This document shows, one piece after another, positions 42,911 through 50,833 of a stretch of DNA of 64,000 nucleotides. Within the stretch, counting starts at the first letter, position 1. Every line of letters starts with the position of its first letter. The stretch comes from UBA6136 sp041158345 (GTDB lineage: Bacteria > Pseudomonadota > Gammaproteobacteria > Methylococcales > Methylococcaceae), in assembly GCA_041158345.1 (NCBI GenBank), contig JBEBBO010000142.1, positions 1-64,000 on the forward strand, read 5' to 3'. Under the pieces are notes generated by a model, which saw only the letters and a program-made list of their open reading frames with translations, did no database searches and was not told the DNA's origin. Both the position numbers and the translations under genes were made by a program.

Positions 42911-44128
42911 TCAGTCCCAGTTCAGCGCGCCGCCCGTCTGATACTCGGTGACCCGAGTTTCGAAGAAATTCTTTTCTTTCTTGAGGTCAAGAATTTCGCT
43001 CATCCAGGGGAACGGATTCTGAGCACCAGGATACTGTTCGGGCAGACCGATCTGATTACAGCGTCGATTGGCGATGTACTTCAGGTACTCCTCGAACATA
43101 TTGGCATTCAGGCCCAAAACGCCACGGGCCATCGTGTCGTGCGCGTACTGAATCTCGATTTCGACCGCATCCTTGATGAGATCGATGATTTCTTGCTGGA
43201 ACGCACTTCCCCACAGATGGGGATTTTCAATTTTGATTTGATTGATGACATCGATGCCAAAGTTCATGTGCATGGATTCATCACGGAGGATGTATTGGAA
43301 CTGCTCTGCCGTTCCTGTCATTTTGTTCCGGCGTCCCATCGACAAAATCTGGGTGAACCCGACATAGAAGAAAATGCCTTCGAAAATGACATAGAAGGCA
43401 ATCAAGTCACGCAAGAGACGCTGATCAGCCTCGGGGGTGCCTGTGCAGAATGTCGGATCCCCCAGTGACTGGGTGAAGGGCAGGGCCCATTCTGCCTTTC
43501 TGGAAACCGCGGGAAGCTCGCGGTACATGTTGAACACTTCCCCTTCATCCATGCCCAGCGATTCCACAACGTATTGGTATGCGTGGGTGTGTAACGCTTC
43601 TTCGAAAGCCTGACGCAAAAGGTACTGACGACATTCCGGGTTGGTGATGTGTCGATAGACCGCCAAGACGAGATTGTTAGCAACCAGTGAATCTGCAGTG
43701 GAGAAGAATCCCAGATTCCGTTTGATGATGATGCGTTCGTCTTCCGTGAGACCATCGGCACTTTTCCATAGCGCAATGTCCGCGTTCATGTTGATTTCTT
43801 GCGGCATCCAGTGATTTGCACAGGCATCCAGATACTTCTGCCAAGCCCAACGGTACTTGAAAGGCACCAGCTGATTAAGATCGGCACGACAGTTGATGAT
43901 CTTTTTATCATCGACCTGGATTCGCTTCGCGCCCATTTCGATGGCTTCAAGGCCCGTGGCGCCATGATGAAGGTCGGAAGCGGCCGATGCTGTCGGCATG
44001 AGTGGCTCAGCGCTTACAAAAGCCTGGGTGGACGGTGCTGCCTTTTCCTCGGGAATACCCGATTGGGGTGGGGCAGTACGGGGGGTTGAAGGCGAGAATC
44101 CGCTCAATGGATCATCCCAGTTCAGCAT
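42911..44128 (-). CDS. nrdB: Ribonucleotide reductase beta subunit, class Ia
   Basis: Holds the diiron/tyrosyl radical for NDP reduction. I start at ATG 44128 (MLNWDDPL), giving 405 residues; the longer frame to 44200 reads through the promoter. A class I beta subunit is seen from FEEALHTHAYQYVVESLG (ExxH), metal site residues, the radical region AFYVIFEGIFFY, and the C-terminal GGALNWD tail. The N-terminal region has an extra 50 residues that are Pro/Ala-rich before the catalytic core. nrdA is not adjacent. Two NrdR boxes lie upstream. Confidence 0.95.
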   Translation of the reverse strand: MLNWDDPLSGFSPSTPRTAPPQSGIPEEKAAPSTQAFVSAEPLMPTASAASDLHHGATGLEAIEMGAKRIQVDDKKIINCRADLNQLVPFKYRWAWQKYLDACANHWMPQEINMNADIALWKSADGLTEDERIIIKRNLGFFSTADSLVANNLVLAVYRHITNPECRQYLLRQAFEEALHTHAYQYVVESLGMDEGEVFNMYRELPAVSRKAEWALPFTQSLGDPTFCTGTPEADQRLLRDLIAFYVIFEGIFFYVGFTQILSMGRRNKMTGTAEQFQYILRDESMHMNFGIDVINQIKIENPHLWGSAFQQEIIDLIKDAVEIEIQYAHDTMARGVLGLNANMFEEYLKYIANRRCNQIGLPEQYPGAQNPFPWMSEILDLKKEKNFFETRVTEYQTGGALNWD

Positions 44129-44188
44129 GTTCCGTACTCCATGTAGTAAGCCAAAGGTAAGAGAGTTCGCAAAGTGCGCGATGGGATG

Positions 44189-44194
44189 ATTATA
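44189..44194 (-). promoter_or_regulatory. -10 element of the nrdB promoter
   Basis: The minus strand reads TATAAT (44194-44189), about 60 bp before the nrdB start. TAGACA at 44219-44214 is the nearest -35-like hexamer (19-base spacing). The first NrdR box covers it. Confidence 0.5.
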
Positions 44195-44200
44195 GATCAA

Positions 44201-44216
44201 GAACTATATATTGTGT
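44201..44216 (-). promoter_or_regulatory. NrdR box 1 upstream of nrdB
   Basis: ACACAATATATAGTTC on the minus strand matches the NrdR consensus acaCwAtATaTwGtgt very well. It overlaps the promoter spacer, where NrdR bound with dATP would repress nrdB. Confidence 0.75.
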
Positions 44217-44231
44217 CTACTTGAAATTAGA

Positions 44232-44247
44232 TCACAACATGTAGGGT
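44232..44247 (-). promoter_or_regulatory. NrdR box 2 upstream of nrdB
   Basis: ACCCTACATGTTGTGA, a weaker match (about 12 of 16). It is placed 31 bp from box 1, the paired, three-turn spacing that NrdR sites show, which supports both. Confidence 0.6.
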
Positions 44248-44272
44248 GAAACGGACTGTTTCCAGAGGGCAT

Positions 44273-44295
44273 AAAAAAGCCCGGCACGCCGGGCT
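44273..44295 (-). terminator. Rho-independent terminator after gltD
   Basis: On the minus strand GCCCGGC, GT, GCCGGGC then TTTTTTAT, 18 bp after the gltD stop. The symmetrical A/T flanks also let it act on plus-strand transcripts. Confidence 0.9.
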
Positions 44296-44313
44296 TTTGG
44301 GGGAACTGGGGGG

Positions 44314-45753
44314 TTAGCGAGGAAGCTCGCTGCTCCCCATCAAGAACTCATCGACAGCACGCGCGCATTGACGGCCTTCGCGAATGGCCCAGACGACCAA
44401 CGATTGACCGCGTCGCATATCTCCTGCTGTGAATACCTTGGCAACAGAGGTTTGGTAATTGTCGGTTGAGGCCCTGACATTTTGACGTTCATCCAGTGCC
44501 ACACCGAGTTCCTCAAGCATCCCATTACGAACGGGATGAACAAAGCCCATGGCGAGGAATACGGCATCGGCCTTCAAGCTGAACTCAGACCCAGGGATGC
44601 GATTCATGACCCAGCGACCATTGTCCTGTGTCCATTCAACTTTGATGCAATTAATTTGCGTGACTTTTCCATTTTGACCCTCGAATGAGAGCGTATCGAC
44701 GCTCCACATCCGCTCGCAACCCTCTTCATGGGAGCTGGAGGTTCTGAGTTTGTTGGGCCAATTCGGCCAGGTGAGGGCCTTGTTTTCCTTTTCCGGCGGC
44801 TTGGGCATGATTTCAAGCTGCGTGATACTGGCCGCGCCATGTCGACGGGACGTGCCAATACAGTCTGATCCAGTGTCACCACCGCCAATCACGATGACGT
44901 TCTTGCCGGTTGCCAGAATGCTCGTGGATTCCGGAATCGTATCGCCGGCATTCCGCTTATTTTGTTGCGGCAGGAAATCCATGGCGTAATGAATGCCTTG
45001 AAGCTCCCGTCCTGGAACCGGCAAATCACGGGGATGTTCCGAGCCACCGGCCAGAATCACGGCGTCAAAGTCTTTGGCCAACTGGCTTGCGGGAATGTCT
45101 TTGCCGATATGCCAGTTAGGACGGAAAAGAACCCCTTCGGCTTGCATCTGGGCAATGCGGCGATCAATCAACTGCTTTTCCATCTTGAAATCTGGGATGC
45201 CGTAACGGAGTAAGCCCCCGATACGATCATTTTTTTCAAAGACGGTGACTTCGTGACCCGCTCTTGCCAATTGCTGGGCCGCCGCAAGGCCTGCAGGACC
45301 TGAGCCGACGACAGCGATACGTTTTCCAGTCTTGTGGGGGGCGATCTGCGGCTGAATCCATCCCATTTCCCAGCCCTTGTCGACGATGGCGCATTCGATC
45401 GACTTGATGGTGACAGGCTCATCGGTCAGGTTCAGGGTACACGCAGCCTCACACGGAGCAGGACAAATTCTGCCGGTGAACTCAGGGAAGTTGTTGGTGC
45501 TATGGAGCACCTGAATCGCTTCTTCCCAACCCTGCTGGTAAACCAGATCGTTCCAGTCAGGGATGATGTTGTTGACCGGGCATCCATTGTGGCAATACGG
45601 AATACCACAATCCATGCAACGTGATCCCTGACGGATGAGTTCCTCTTCGGACAGGGGAACAACAAACTCCTTATAGTTCTGGACACGGTCGGTCACCATC
45701 GTATAACGACGGTCCTGACGCGAGACTTCCATGAAACCGGTGGGCTTACCCAT
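44314..45753 (-). CDS. gltD: Glutamate synthase small (beta) subunit
   Basis: 479-residue NADPH-oxidising subunit of GOGAT. N-terminal 4Fe-4S segment (CMDCGIPYCHNGCPVNN, about 41-57), FAD motif GSGPAGLAAAQQLARAG and NADPH motif GGGDTGSDCIG. Cotranscribed with gltB, with a stem-loop between them. A terminator follows. Confidence 0.97.
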   Translation of the reverse strand: MGKPTGFMEVSRQDRRYTMVTDRVQNYKEFVVPLSEEELIRQGSRCMDCGIPYCHNGCPVNNIIPDWNDLVYQQGWEEAIQVLHSTNNFPEFTGRICPAPCEAACTLNLTDEPVTIKSIECAIVDKGWEMGWIQPQIAPHKTGKRIAVVGSGPAGLAAAQQLARAGHEVTVFEKNDRIGGLLRYGIPDFKMEKQLIDRRIAQMQAEGVLFRPNWHIGKDIPASQLAKDFDAVILAGGSEHPRDLPVPGRELQGIHYAMDFLPQQNKRNAGDTIPESTSILATGKNVIVIGGGDTGSDCIGTSRRHGAASITQLEIMPKPPEKENKALTWPNWPNKLRTSSSHEEGCERMWSVDTLSFEGQNGKVTQINCIKVEWTQDNGRWVMNRIPGSEFSLKADAVFLAMGFVHPVRNGMLEELGVALDERQNVRASTDNYQTSVAKVFTAGDMRRGQSLVVWAIREGRQCARAVDEFLMGSSELPR

Positions 45754-45829
45754 GTTGATTTAACCTCTATGTGACGCCGTCATCGGCATCTGTGGAACTT
45801 GTGTTCTCGAATCTCGGCGATTCAGACAA

Positions 45830-45851
45830 AGGGCATCGGCTACGATGCCCT
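45830..45851. repeat. Intercistronic hairpin between gltB and gltD
   Basis: AGGGCATCG, GCTA, CGATGCCCT: a perfect 9-bp stem 12 bp past the gltB stop, followed on the minus strand by TTTGTCTG. It may protect the gltB message or partly terminate, tuning the GltB:GltD ratio. Confidence 0.55.
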
Positions 45852-45862
45852 CTGGCTATTTT

Positions 45863-48800
45863 CTAGTGGCTCGCTTCAGCTCGCTCCTGAGCTGCATGCA
45901 GTTTTTCGAGAGCCAAACGGTAATCGACCGGCATGACCTTGACGAACTTCGGAAGATACGACTCCCAAGATTCGAGGATCCGCTTGGCCTTGGCGCTACC
46001 GGTGTACTGGCTGTGACGGGTGATCAGTGTCCAGAGACGTTTCTCATCATCACGGGTCATGTTATGCAACAGATCCACCAGACCATGGGATTCAAGATCC
46101 CCACCTTGATGCGCTCTGCGTTCCAGAGCACCGGCTTCGGCCGGTATCGGTTGGAGTTCGACCATGGAGAGATTGCAGCGATGGCCGAAATCTCCGGACT
46201 CATCAAGCACGTAGGCCACGCCACCGGACATGCCGGCTGCAAAGTTGCGTCCGGTTTCACCCAGGACAATCACGATTCCGCCCGTCATGTACTCACAGCC
46301 ATGGTCACCGACGCCTTCGACGACAGCAACGGCACCGGAGTTACGGACAGCGAAGCGTTCACCCGCGACACCGCGGAAGTAGCACTCGCCCTGAATACCA
46401 CCGTAAAGGACCGTGTTGCCGACGATGATGTTCTGCTCGGCGACAATGGGCGATTCCTTGGGTGGGTAAATGACAATCCGTCCACCGGATAGTCCCTTGC
46501 CCACATAGTCATTGCCTTCACCAGAAAGTTCGAGCGTAACGCCACTGGCAAGGAATGCCCCAAAGCTTTGGCCGGCTGTACCGTTCAGTTTGATGTGAAT
46601 GGTGTCGTCATTCAATCCGGCATGACCATAACGCTTGGCCACTTGGCCAGAAAGCATGGCACCCACCGTCCGGTTGAAGTTACGAATGGGCAGTTCCATC
46701 TGAACCGGCGTTTTTGATTCAAGGGCGGGCTTGGATTGAGCGATCAGCTGGTGATCCAGCGCTTTTTCCAGTTCGTGGTCCTGTTTTTCCGTATTCAGGA
46801 TAGAAACCCCTTCACCTGGATTGGGCTTAAAGAGGAGACGTGACAGGTCAATCTTGGATGCCTTCCAATGCGCGACGGCCTTGCGCATATCCAGTCGATC
46901 GGTTTGTCCGATCATTTCATTGAATGAGCGGTAGCCGAGCTTCGCCATAATTTGCCGCACTTCCTCAGCGATGAAGAAGAAGAAATTCACCACATGCTCA
47001 GGCTGACCGGTGAAGCGCTTGCGCAATTCCGGATCCTGAGTGGCAACGCCCACAGGGCAGGTATTGAGGTGGCATTTGCGCATCATGATGCAACCTTCAA
47101 CGATCAAAGGTGCCGTTGCAAAACCAAACTCATCGGCACCGAGAAGCGCGGCCATGACGACGTCACGTCCGGTTCTCAGGCCGCCATCGGCCTGGACACA
47201 AACGCGACCGCGGAGCTTGTTGAGCACCAGAGTCTGATGGGTTTCGGCCAGTCCGATTTCCCAAGGAAGTCCCGCGTGCTTGATGGACGTAATCGGGCTA
47301 GCGCCGGTTCCGCCATCGTAGCCTGCAATCGTGATGTGATCGGCATGGGCCTTGGCGACACCTGCGGCGACCGTTCCCACACCGACCTCGGAAACCAGTT
47401 TCACGCTGATGCGTGCTTCCGGATTCACATTCTTGAGGTCATGGATCAACTGACCGAGATCTTCGATGGAGTAGATGTCGTGGTGTGGTGGGGGGGAGAT
47501 CAGGCCAACGCCAGGGGTAGAGTGGCGGACGCGGGCAATGGTGGCGTCGACCTTATGCCCGGGCAGCTGTCCGCCTTCGCCCGGCTTTGCACCCTGGCTG
47601 ATCTTGATTTGAATGTCGTCAGCGTTGACGAGATATTCGGTAGTGACACCGAATCGCCCTGAAGCGACCTGCTTAATTGCAGAGCGCATGGAGTCTCCGT
47701 TCGCCAGCGGTTTGAAACGTTCCGCAAGTTCGCCACCTTCACCGGTGTTGGATTTACCCCCAATCCGGTTCATCGCGATGGCTAACGTGGTATGCGCTTC
47801 ATAAGAAATCGAGCCAAAGCTCATCGCACCGGTTGCGAAGCGCTTCACGATCTCTTTCGCAGGTTCGACCTCATCCAGGGGAACCTCAGCGCGGCTGTAA
47901 TCGAAGTCGAGGAGGCCGCGGAGAGTGATCAAGCGTTCGTTTTGCTCATTGATGGAGCGGGTGTATTCAACGTACGTCGACCAATTGTTCGTCCGGGTAG
48001 CATGCTGAAGTTTCGAAATGGTCTCTGGAGTCCAGACGTGGTCCTCACCGCGAACGCGATAGGCATATTCGCCGCCGACATCCAGCGCATTGCGATAGAT
48101 TGGCGCATCGCCGAAGGCGGCGCGGTGTCTTTTGACGGTTTCTTCGGCGATTTCTAGAAGGCCTGCACCGTCCGTCGTTGCGCTGATTCCAGGGAAATAA
48201 CGAGCCAGGAAGCTGTCGCTCAGACCAACCGCATTGAAGATCTGTGCACCGCAGTATGACTGGTAGGTTGAAATGCCCATTTTGGACATGATTTTGAGCA
48301 GTGCCTTACCCACCGCCTTGATGTAGCGCTTGTGTGCTTCATCCGGAGAGATCTTTTCCGGGAAACCGCGAGTCAGTGAGGAGAGCGAATCAAATGCCAG
48401 ATACGGATTGATCGCTTCCGCACCGAATCCTGCAAGCAGGGCGAAATGATGAACTTCGCGTGCTTCACCCGTCTCCACAACCAAGCCCACTTCGGTGCGT
48501 TGGCCAGTCTTGATCAGATGGAAATGCACGGTTGCCGTCGCCAGCAGGGCAGGAATCGCAACGTGTTCCGCATCCATCTTCCGATCGGAGAGAATCAGAA
48601 TATTGTTACCCGCAGCGACAGCTTGCTCCGCCGCTGAACATAAGTTCTCCAGCGCGCGTTCCATTCCCGGAGCACCGGAGTCTGCTGGGTAGCAGATGCT
48701 CAGCGTCGTGGTCTTGAAAACGCCACTGGTCTTGGCTTCGATGCGACGAATCTTTTCAAGATCCTTATTGCTCAGAATCGGCTGATGGGCCTCAAGTCGC

Positions 48801-50491
48801 TTATGTGTGCCACCGTTCTTGAGATCCAGAAGGTTAGGGCGTGGGCCAATGTGCGTCACCAGGGACATCACCAGTTCTTCGCGAATGGGGTCGATGGCCG
48901 GATTGGTCACCTGAGCGAAGGCCTGCTTGAAGTAGTCATAGAGCATGCGCGACTTGGATGACAGAACCGCCAAGGTCGCATCGGTACCCATGGAGCCTAC
49001 GGGTTCCTGACCGGTCAGAGCCATCGGCGTCAAGAAAAACTTGATGTCTTCCTGGGTGTAACCGAATGCCTGTTGGCGATCCAACAAGGTTTTGTCGTCC
49101 GGCGGCATGGCCGAGACTTCAGAGGGAAGTTTTTCGAGTTGGATCTGGGTGTCGGACAGCCACTTCCGGTAGGGCGCTTTCTCCGCCAGTTCCGCCTTGA
49201 TTTCCGCATCATCAATGATGCGTCCCTGTTCCATGTCGATGAGGAACATCTTGCCAGGCTGGAGGCGCCACTTCTTGATGATCTTATGTTCAGGAATGGT
49301 GAGCACGCCCATTTCGGAAGCCATGACGACATGGTCGTCATCGGTGATCAGGTATCGGGCTGGCCGCAGACCGTTTCGATCGAGGGTTGCACCAATCTGT
49401 TTTCCATCCGTGAAGGCCACAGCGGCAGGGCCATCCCACGGTTCCATTAGCGCGGAGTGGTACTCATAGAAGGCCCGCCGCTTCTCATCCATCAAAGGGT
49501 TGCCAGCCCAGGCTTCGGGGATGAGCAGCATCATGGCGTGGGCCAATGAGTACCCGCCCATGACCAGAAGTTCGAGCGCATTGTCGAAACTCGCTGAGTC
49601 TGACTTCCCTTCGCCGATCAATGGCCAAATCTTGTCGAGGTCTGCACCAAGAATCTCGGAAGACATCGAATGGCGCCGTGCTGCCATCCAATTGATATTG
49701 CCACGGACCGTATTGATTTCGCCGTTGTGGGCGATCATGCGGAATGGGTGGGCAAGATCCCAAGTGGGGAAGGTGTTAGTGGAGAAGCGCTGGTGAACCA
49801 AGGCAAGGGCTGAGATGACTCGCGCATCGCACAGATCCAGGTAATAGATTCCCACCTGATCGGCCAGCAGCATGCCTTTGTAGACAAGCGTGCTGGAGGA
49901 GAAGGAGGGGATATAGAACATCTTGCCTTCCTCAAGCTTCAAATCGCGTATGCGATTATCGATCTGCTTGCGAATCACGAAGAGTTTGCGCTCGAAGGCC
50001 GCCTGATCTGGGCAGTTTTCACCCTGTCCGACGAAAACCTGACGAATACGGGGTTCAATCTTTTTTACTGACTCACCAAGACCTGTACTGTCGACGGGAA
50101 CGTCACGCCAGCCGAGAAGTTTTTGCCCTTCCGCCTTAACGAATTCCTCGATGATCGCTTCGCAGGTTGCGTGGTGCTCTGCACTTTGGGGCATGAAGAC
50201 CATGCCGACACCGTAGGCCCCGGCCTGTGGCAAGGTGATGCCCAGCTTTTGGGTTTCCTCGCGGAGGAAAGCATCAGGGATTTGGATCAGAATGCCGGCA
50301 CCATCCCCGGCCAGTGGATCTGCACCCACGGCGCCGCGATGCGTAATGTTCCGGAGGATCTCTAATCCTCGGCTCACAATGTCATGGCTCTTTTGGCCCT
50401 TGATATGGGCGATAAAGCCGACACCGCAGGCATCGTGTTCGTTGCGCGGGTCATAAAGACCCTGTTGTTCCGGGATGGCGTTAAAACTCAT
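45863..50491 (-). CDS. gltB: Glutamate synthase large (alpha) subunit
   Basis: 1542 residues; makes two glutamates from glutamine and 2-oxoglutarate. A 21-residue propeptide ends before the nucleophile Cys22 (ACGVGF), heading the Ntn-type amidotransferase domain. Then the central domain, the FMN domain (KPGEGGQLPGHKV) and the 3Fe-4S site CIMMRKCHLNTCPVG, then the beta-helix domain rich in Gly (GGIVIVLGETGRNFAAGMSGG). The length is normal. A leader of about 160 bases precedes it. Confidence 0.98.
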   Translation of the reverse strand: MSFNAIPEQQGLYDPRNEHDACGVGFIAHIKGQKSHDIVSRGLEILRNITHRGAVGADPLAGDGAGILIQIPDAFLREETQKLGITLPQAGAYGVGMVFMPQSAEHHATCEAIIEEFVKAEGQKLLGWRDVPVDSTGLGESVKKIEPRIRQVFVGQGENCPDQAAFERKLFVIRKQIDNRIRDLKLEEGKMFYIPSFSSSTLVYKGMLLADQVGIYYLDLCDARVISALALVHQRFSTNTFPTWDLAHPFRMIAHNGEINTVRGNINWMAARRHSMSSEILGADLDKIWPLIGEGKSDSASFDNALELLVMGGYSLAHAMMLLIPEAWAGNPLMDEKRRAFYEYHSALMEPWDGPAAVAFTDGKQIGATLDRNGLRPARYLITDDDHVVMASEMGVLTIPEHKIIKKWRLQPGKMFLIDMEQGRIIDDAEIKAELAEKAPYRKWLSDTQIQLEKLPSEVSAMPPDDKTLLDRQQAFGYTQEDIKFFLTPMALTGQEPVGSMGTDATLAVLSSKSRMLYDYFKQAFAQVTNPAIDPIREELVMSLVTHIGPRPNLLDLKNGGTHKRLEAHQPILSNKDLEKIRRIEAKTSGVFKTTTLSICYPADSGAPGMERALENLCSAAEQAVAAGNNILILSDRKMDAEHVAIPALLATATVHFHLIKTGQRTEVGLVVETGEAREVHHFALLAGFGAEAINPYLAFDSLSSLTRGFPEKISPDEAHKRYIKAVGKALLKIMSKMGISTYQSYCGAQIFNAVGLSDSFLARYFPGISATTDGAGLLEIAEETVKRHRAAFGDAPIYRNALDVGGEYAYRVRGEDHVWTPETISKLQHATRTNNWSTYVEYTRSINEQNERLITLRGLLDFDYSRAEVPLDEVEPAKEIVKRFATGAMSFGSISYEAHTTLAIAMNRIGGKSNTGEGGELAERFKPLANGDSMRSAIKQVASGRFGVTTEYLVNADDIQIKISQGAKPGEGGQLPGHKVDATIARVRHSTPGVGLISPPPHHDIYSIEDLGQLIHDLKNVNPEARISVKLVSEVGVGTVAAGVAKAHADHITIAGYDGGTGASPITSIKHAGLPWEIGLAETHQTLVLNKLRGRVCVQADGGLRTGRDVVMAALLGADEFGFATAPLIVEGCIMMRKCHLNTCPVGVATQDPELRKRFTGQPEHVVNFFFFIAEEVRQIMAKLGYRSFNEMIGQTDRLDMRKAVAHWKASKIDLSRLLFKPNPGEGVSILNTEKQDHELEKALDHQLIAQSKPALESKTPVQMELPIRNFNRTVGAMLSGQVAKRYGHAGLNDDTIHIKLNGTAGQSFGAFLASGVTLELSGEGNDYVGKGLSGGRIVIYPPKESPIVAEQNIIVGNTVLYGGIQGECYFRGVAGERFAVRNSGAVAVVEGVGDHGCEYMTGGIVIVLGETGRNFAAGMSGGVAYVLDESGDFGHRCNLSMVELQPIPAEAGALERRAHQGGDLESHGLVDLLHNMTRDDEKRLWTLITRHSQYTGSAKAKRILESWESYLPKFVKVMPVDYRLALEKLHAAQERAEASH

Positions 50492-50517
50492 TAATTACCT
50501 CGGTCAGGAATCTGGAG

Positions 50518-50711
50518 CCCCTTGAGCTCGGGCAGCGGCGATATGTGGGCTTGACCCGAACAATTCACCTGGGCGGTGGCTTGGCACCCCCGGGTACCGT
50601 CAGCGATACGGGAGCCGGCCATCAGACGACACGACGAAGTGCCGAGCAAATGGCTTGAAAATATACTGTTTTAGCCCCTGTCTTTCAAGGGATCGCCCGG
50701 CTGCTCAGGGG
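50518..50711. other. Gene-free region with long-range complementary arms (upstream of gltB)
   Basis: The 340-bp gap between gltB and the next gene is GC-rich. Bases 50518-50533 can pair with 50695-50711 (CCCCTTGAGC..CGGGC with GCCCG..GCTCAGGGG) and inner segments hold further stems, for example 50580s CGGTGGC. This could be a structured leader of gltB (its promoter is at 50660-50688) or a separate small RNA; the rod-like pairing with an open middle vaguely recalls 6S RNA, but I see no conserved 6S signature. Strand is undetermined. Confidence 0.3.
50660..50688 (-). promoter_or_regulatory. Sigma-70 promoter of gltBD
   Basis: On the minus strand TTGAAA (50688-50683), 17-base spacer, TATATT (50665-50660). 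Start expected near 50653, so the gltB leader is about 160 bases long. Confidence 0.6.
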
Positions 50712-50753
50712 AGAGTGGTCCCGAACTGCGGCGAGAGGATCCCCCAAAAGGCC

Positions 50754-50783
50754 TTACGTCTATCCAAGACAAAAGGGTATATC
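50754..50783 (+). promoter_or_regulatory. Weak sigma-70 promoter of the YidB/OmpA gene
   Basis: TTACGT, 18-base spacer, TATATC, about 45 bp before the start at 50834. The -35 is poor. Confidence 0.3.
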
Positions 50784-50833
50784 ATCGAAGAGGGCTTGGC
50801 GGGCCCTGATTATTTCGAATGAGGAAATTAAGG

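Noticed and set aside
44129..44200. Longer nrdB N-terminus
   Set aside because: It would place the NrdR boxes and the -10 inside or beside the coding region; MLNWDDPL at 44128 is the better start.
50518..50711. 6S RNA (ssrS)
   Set aside because: Pairing arms exist, but the expected 6S signature is not clear and the gene context (usually zapA/ygfA) is absent; kept only as a low-confidence structured region.
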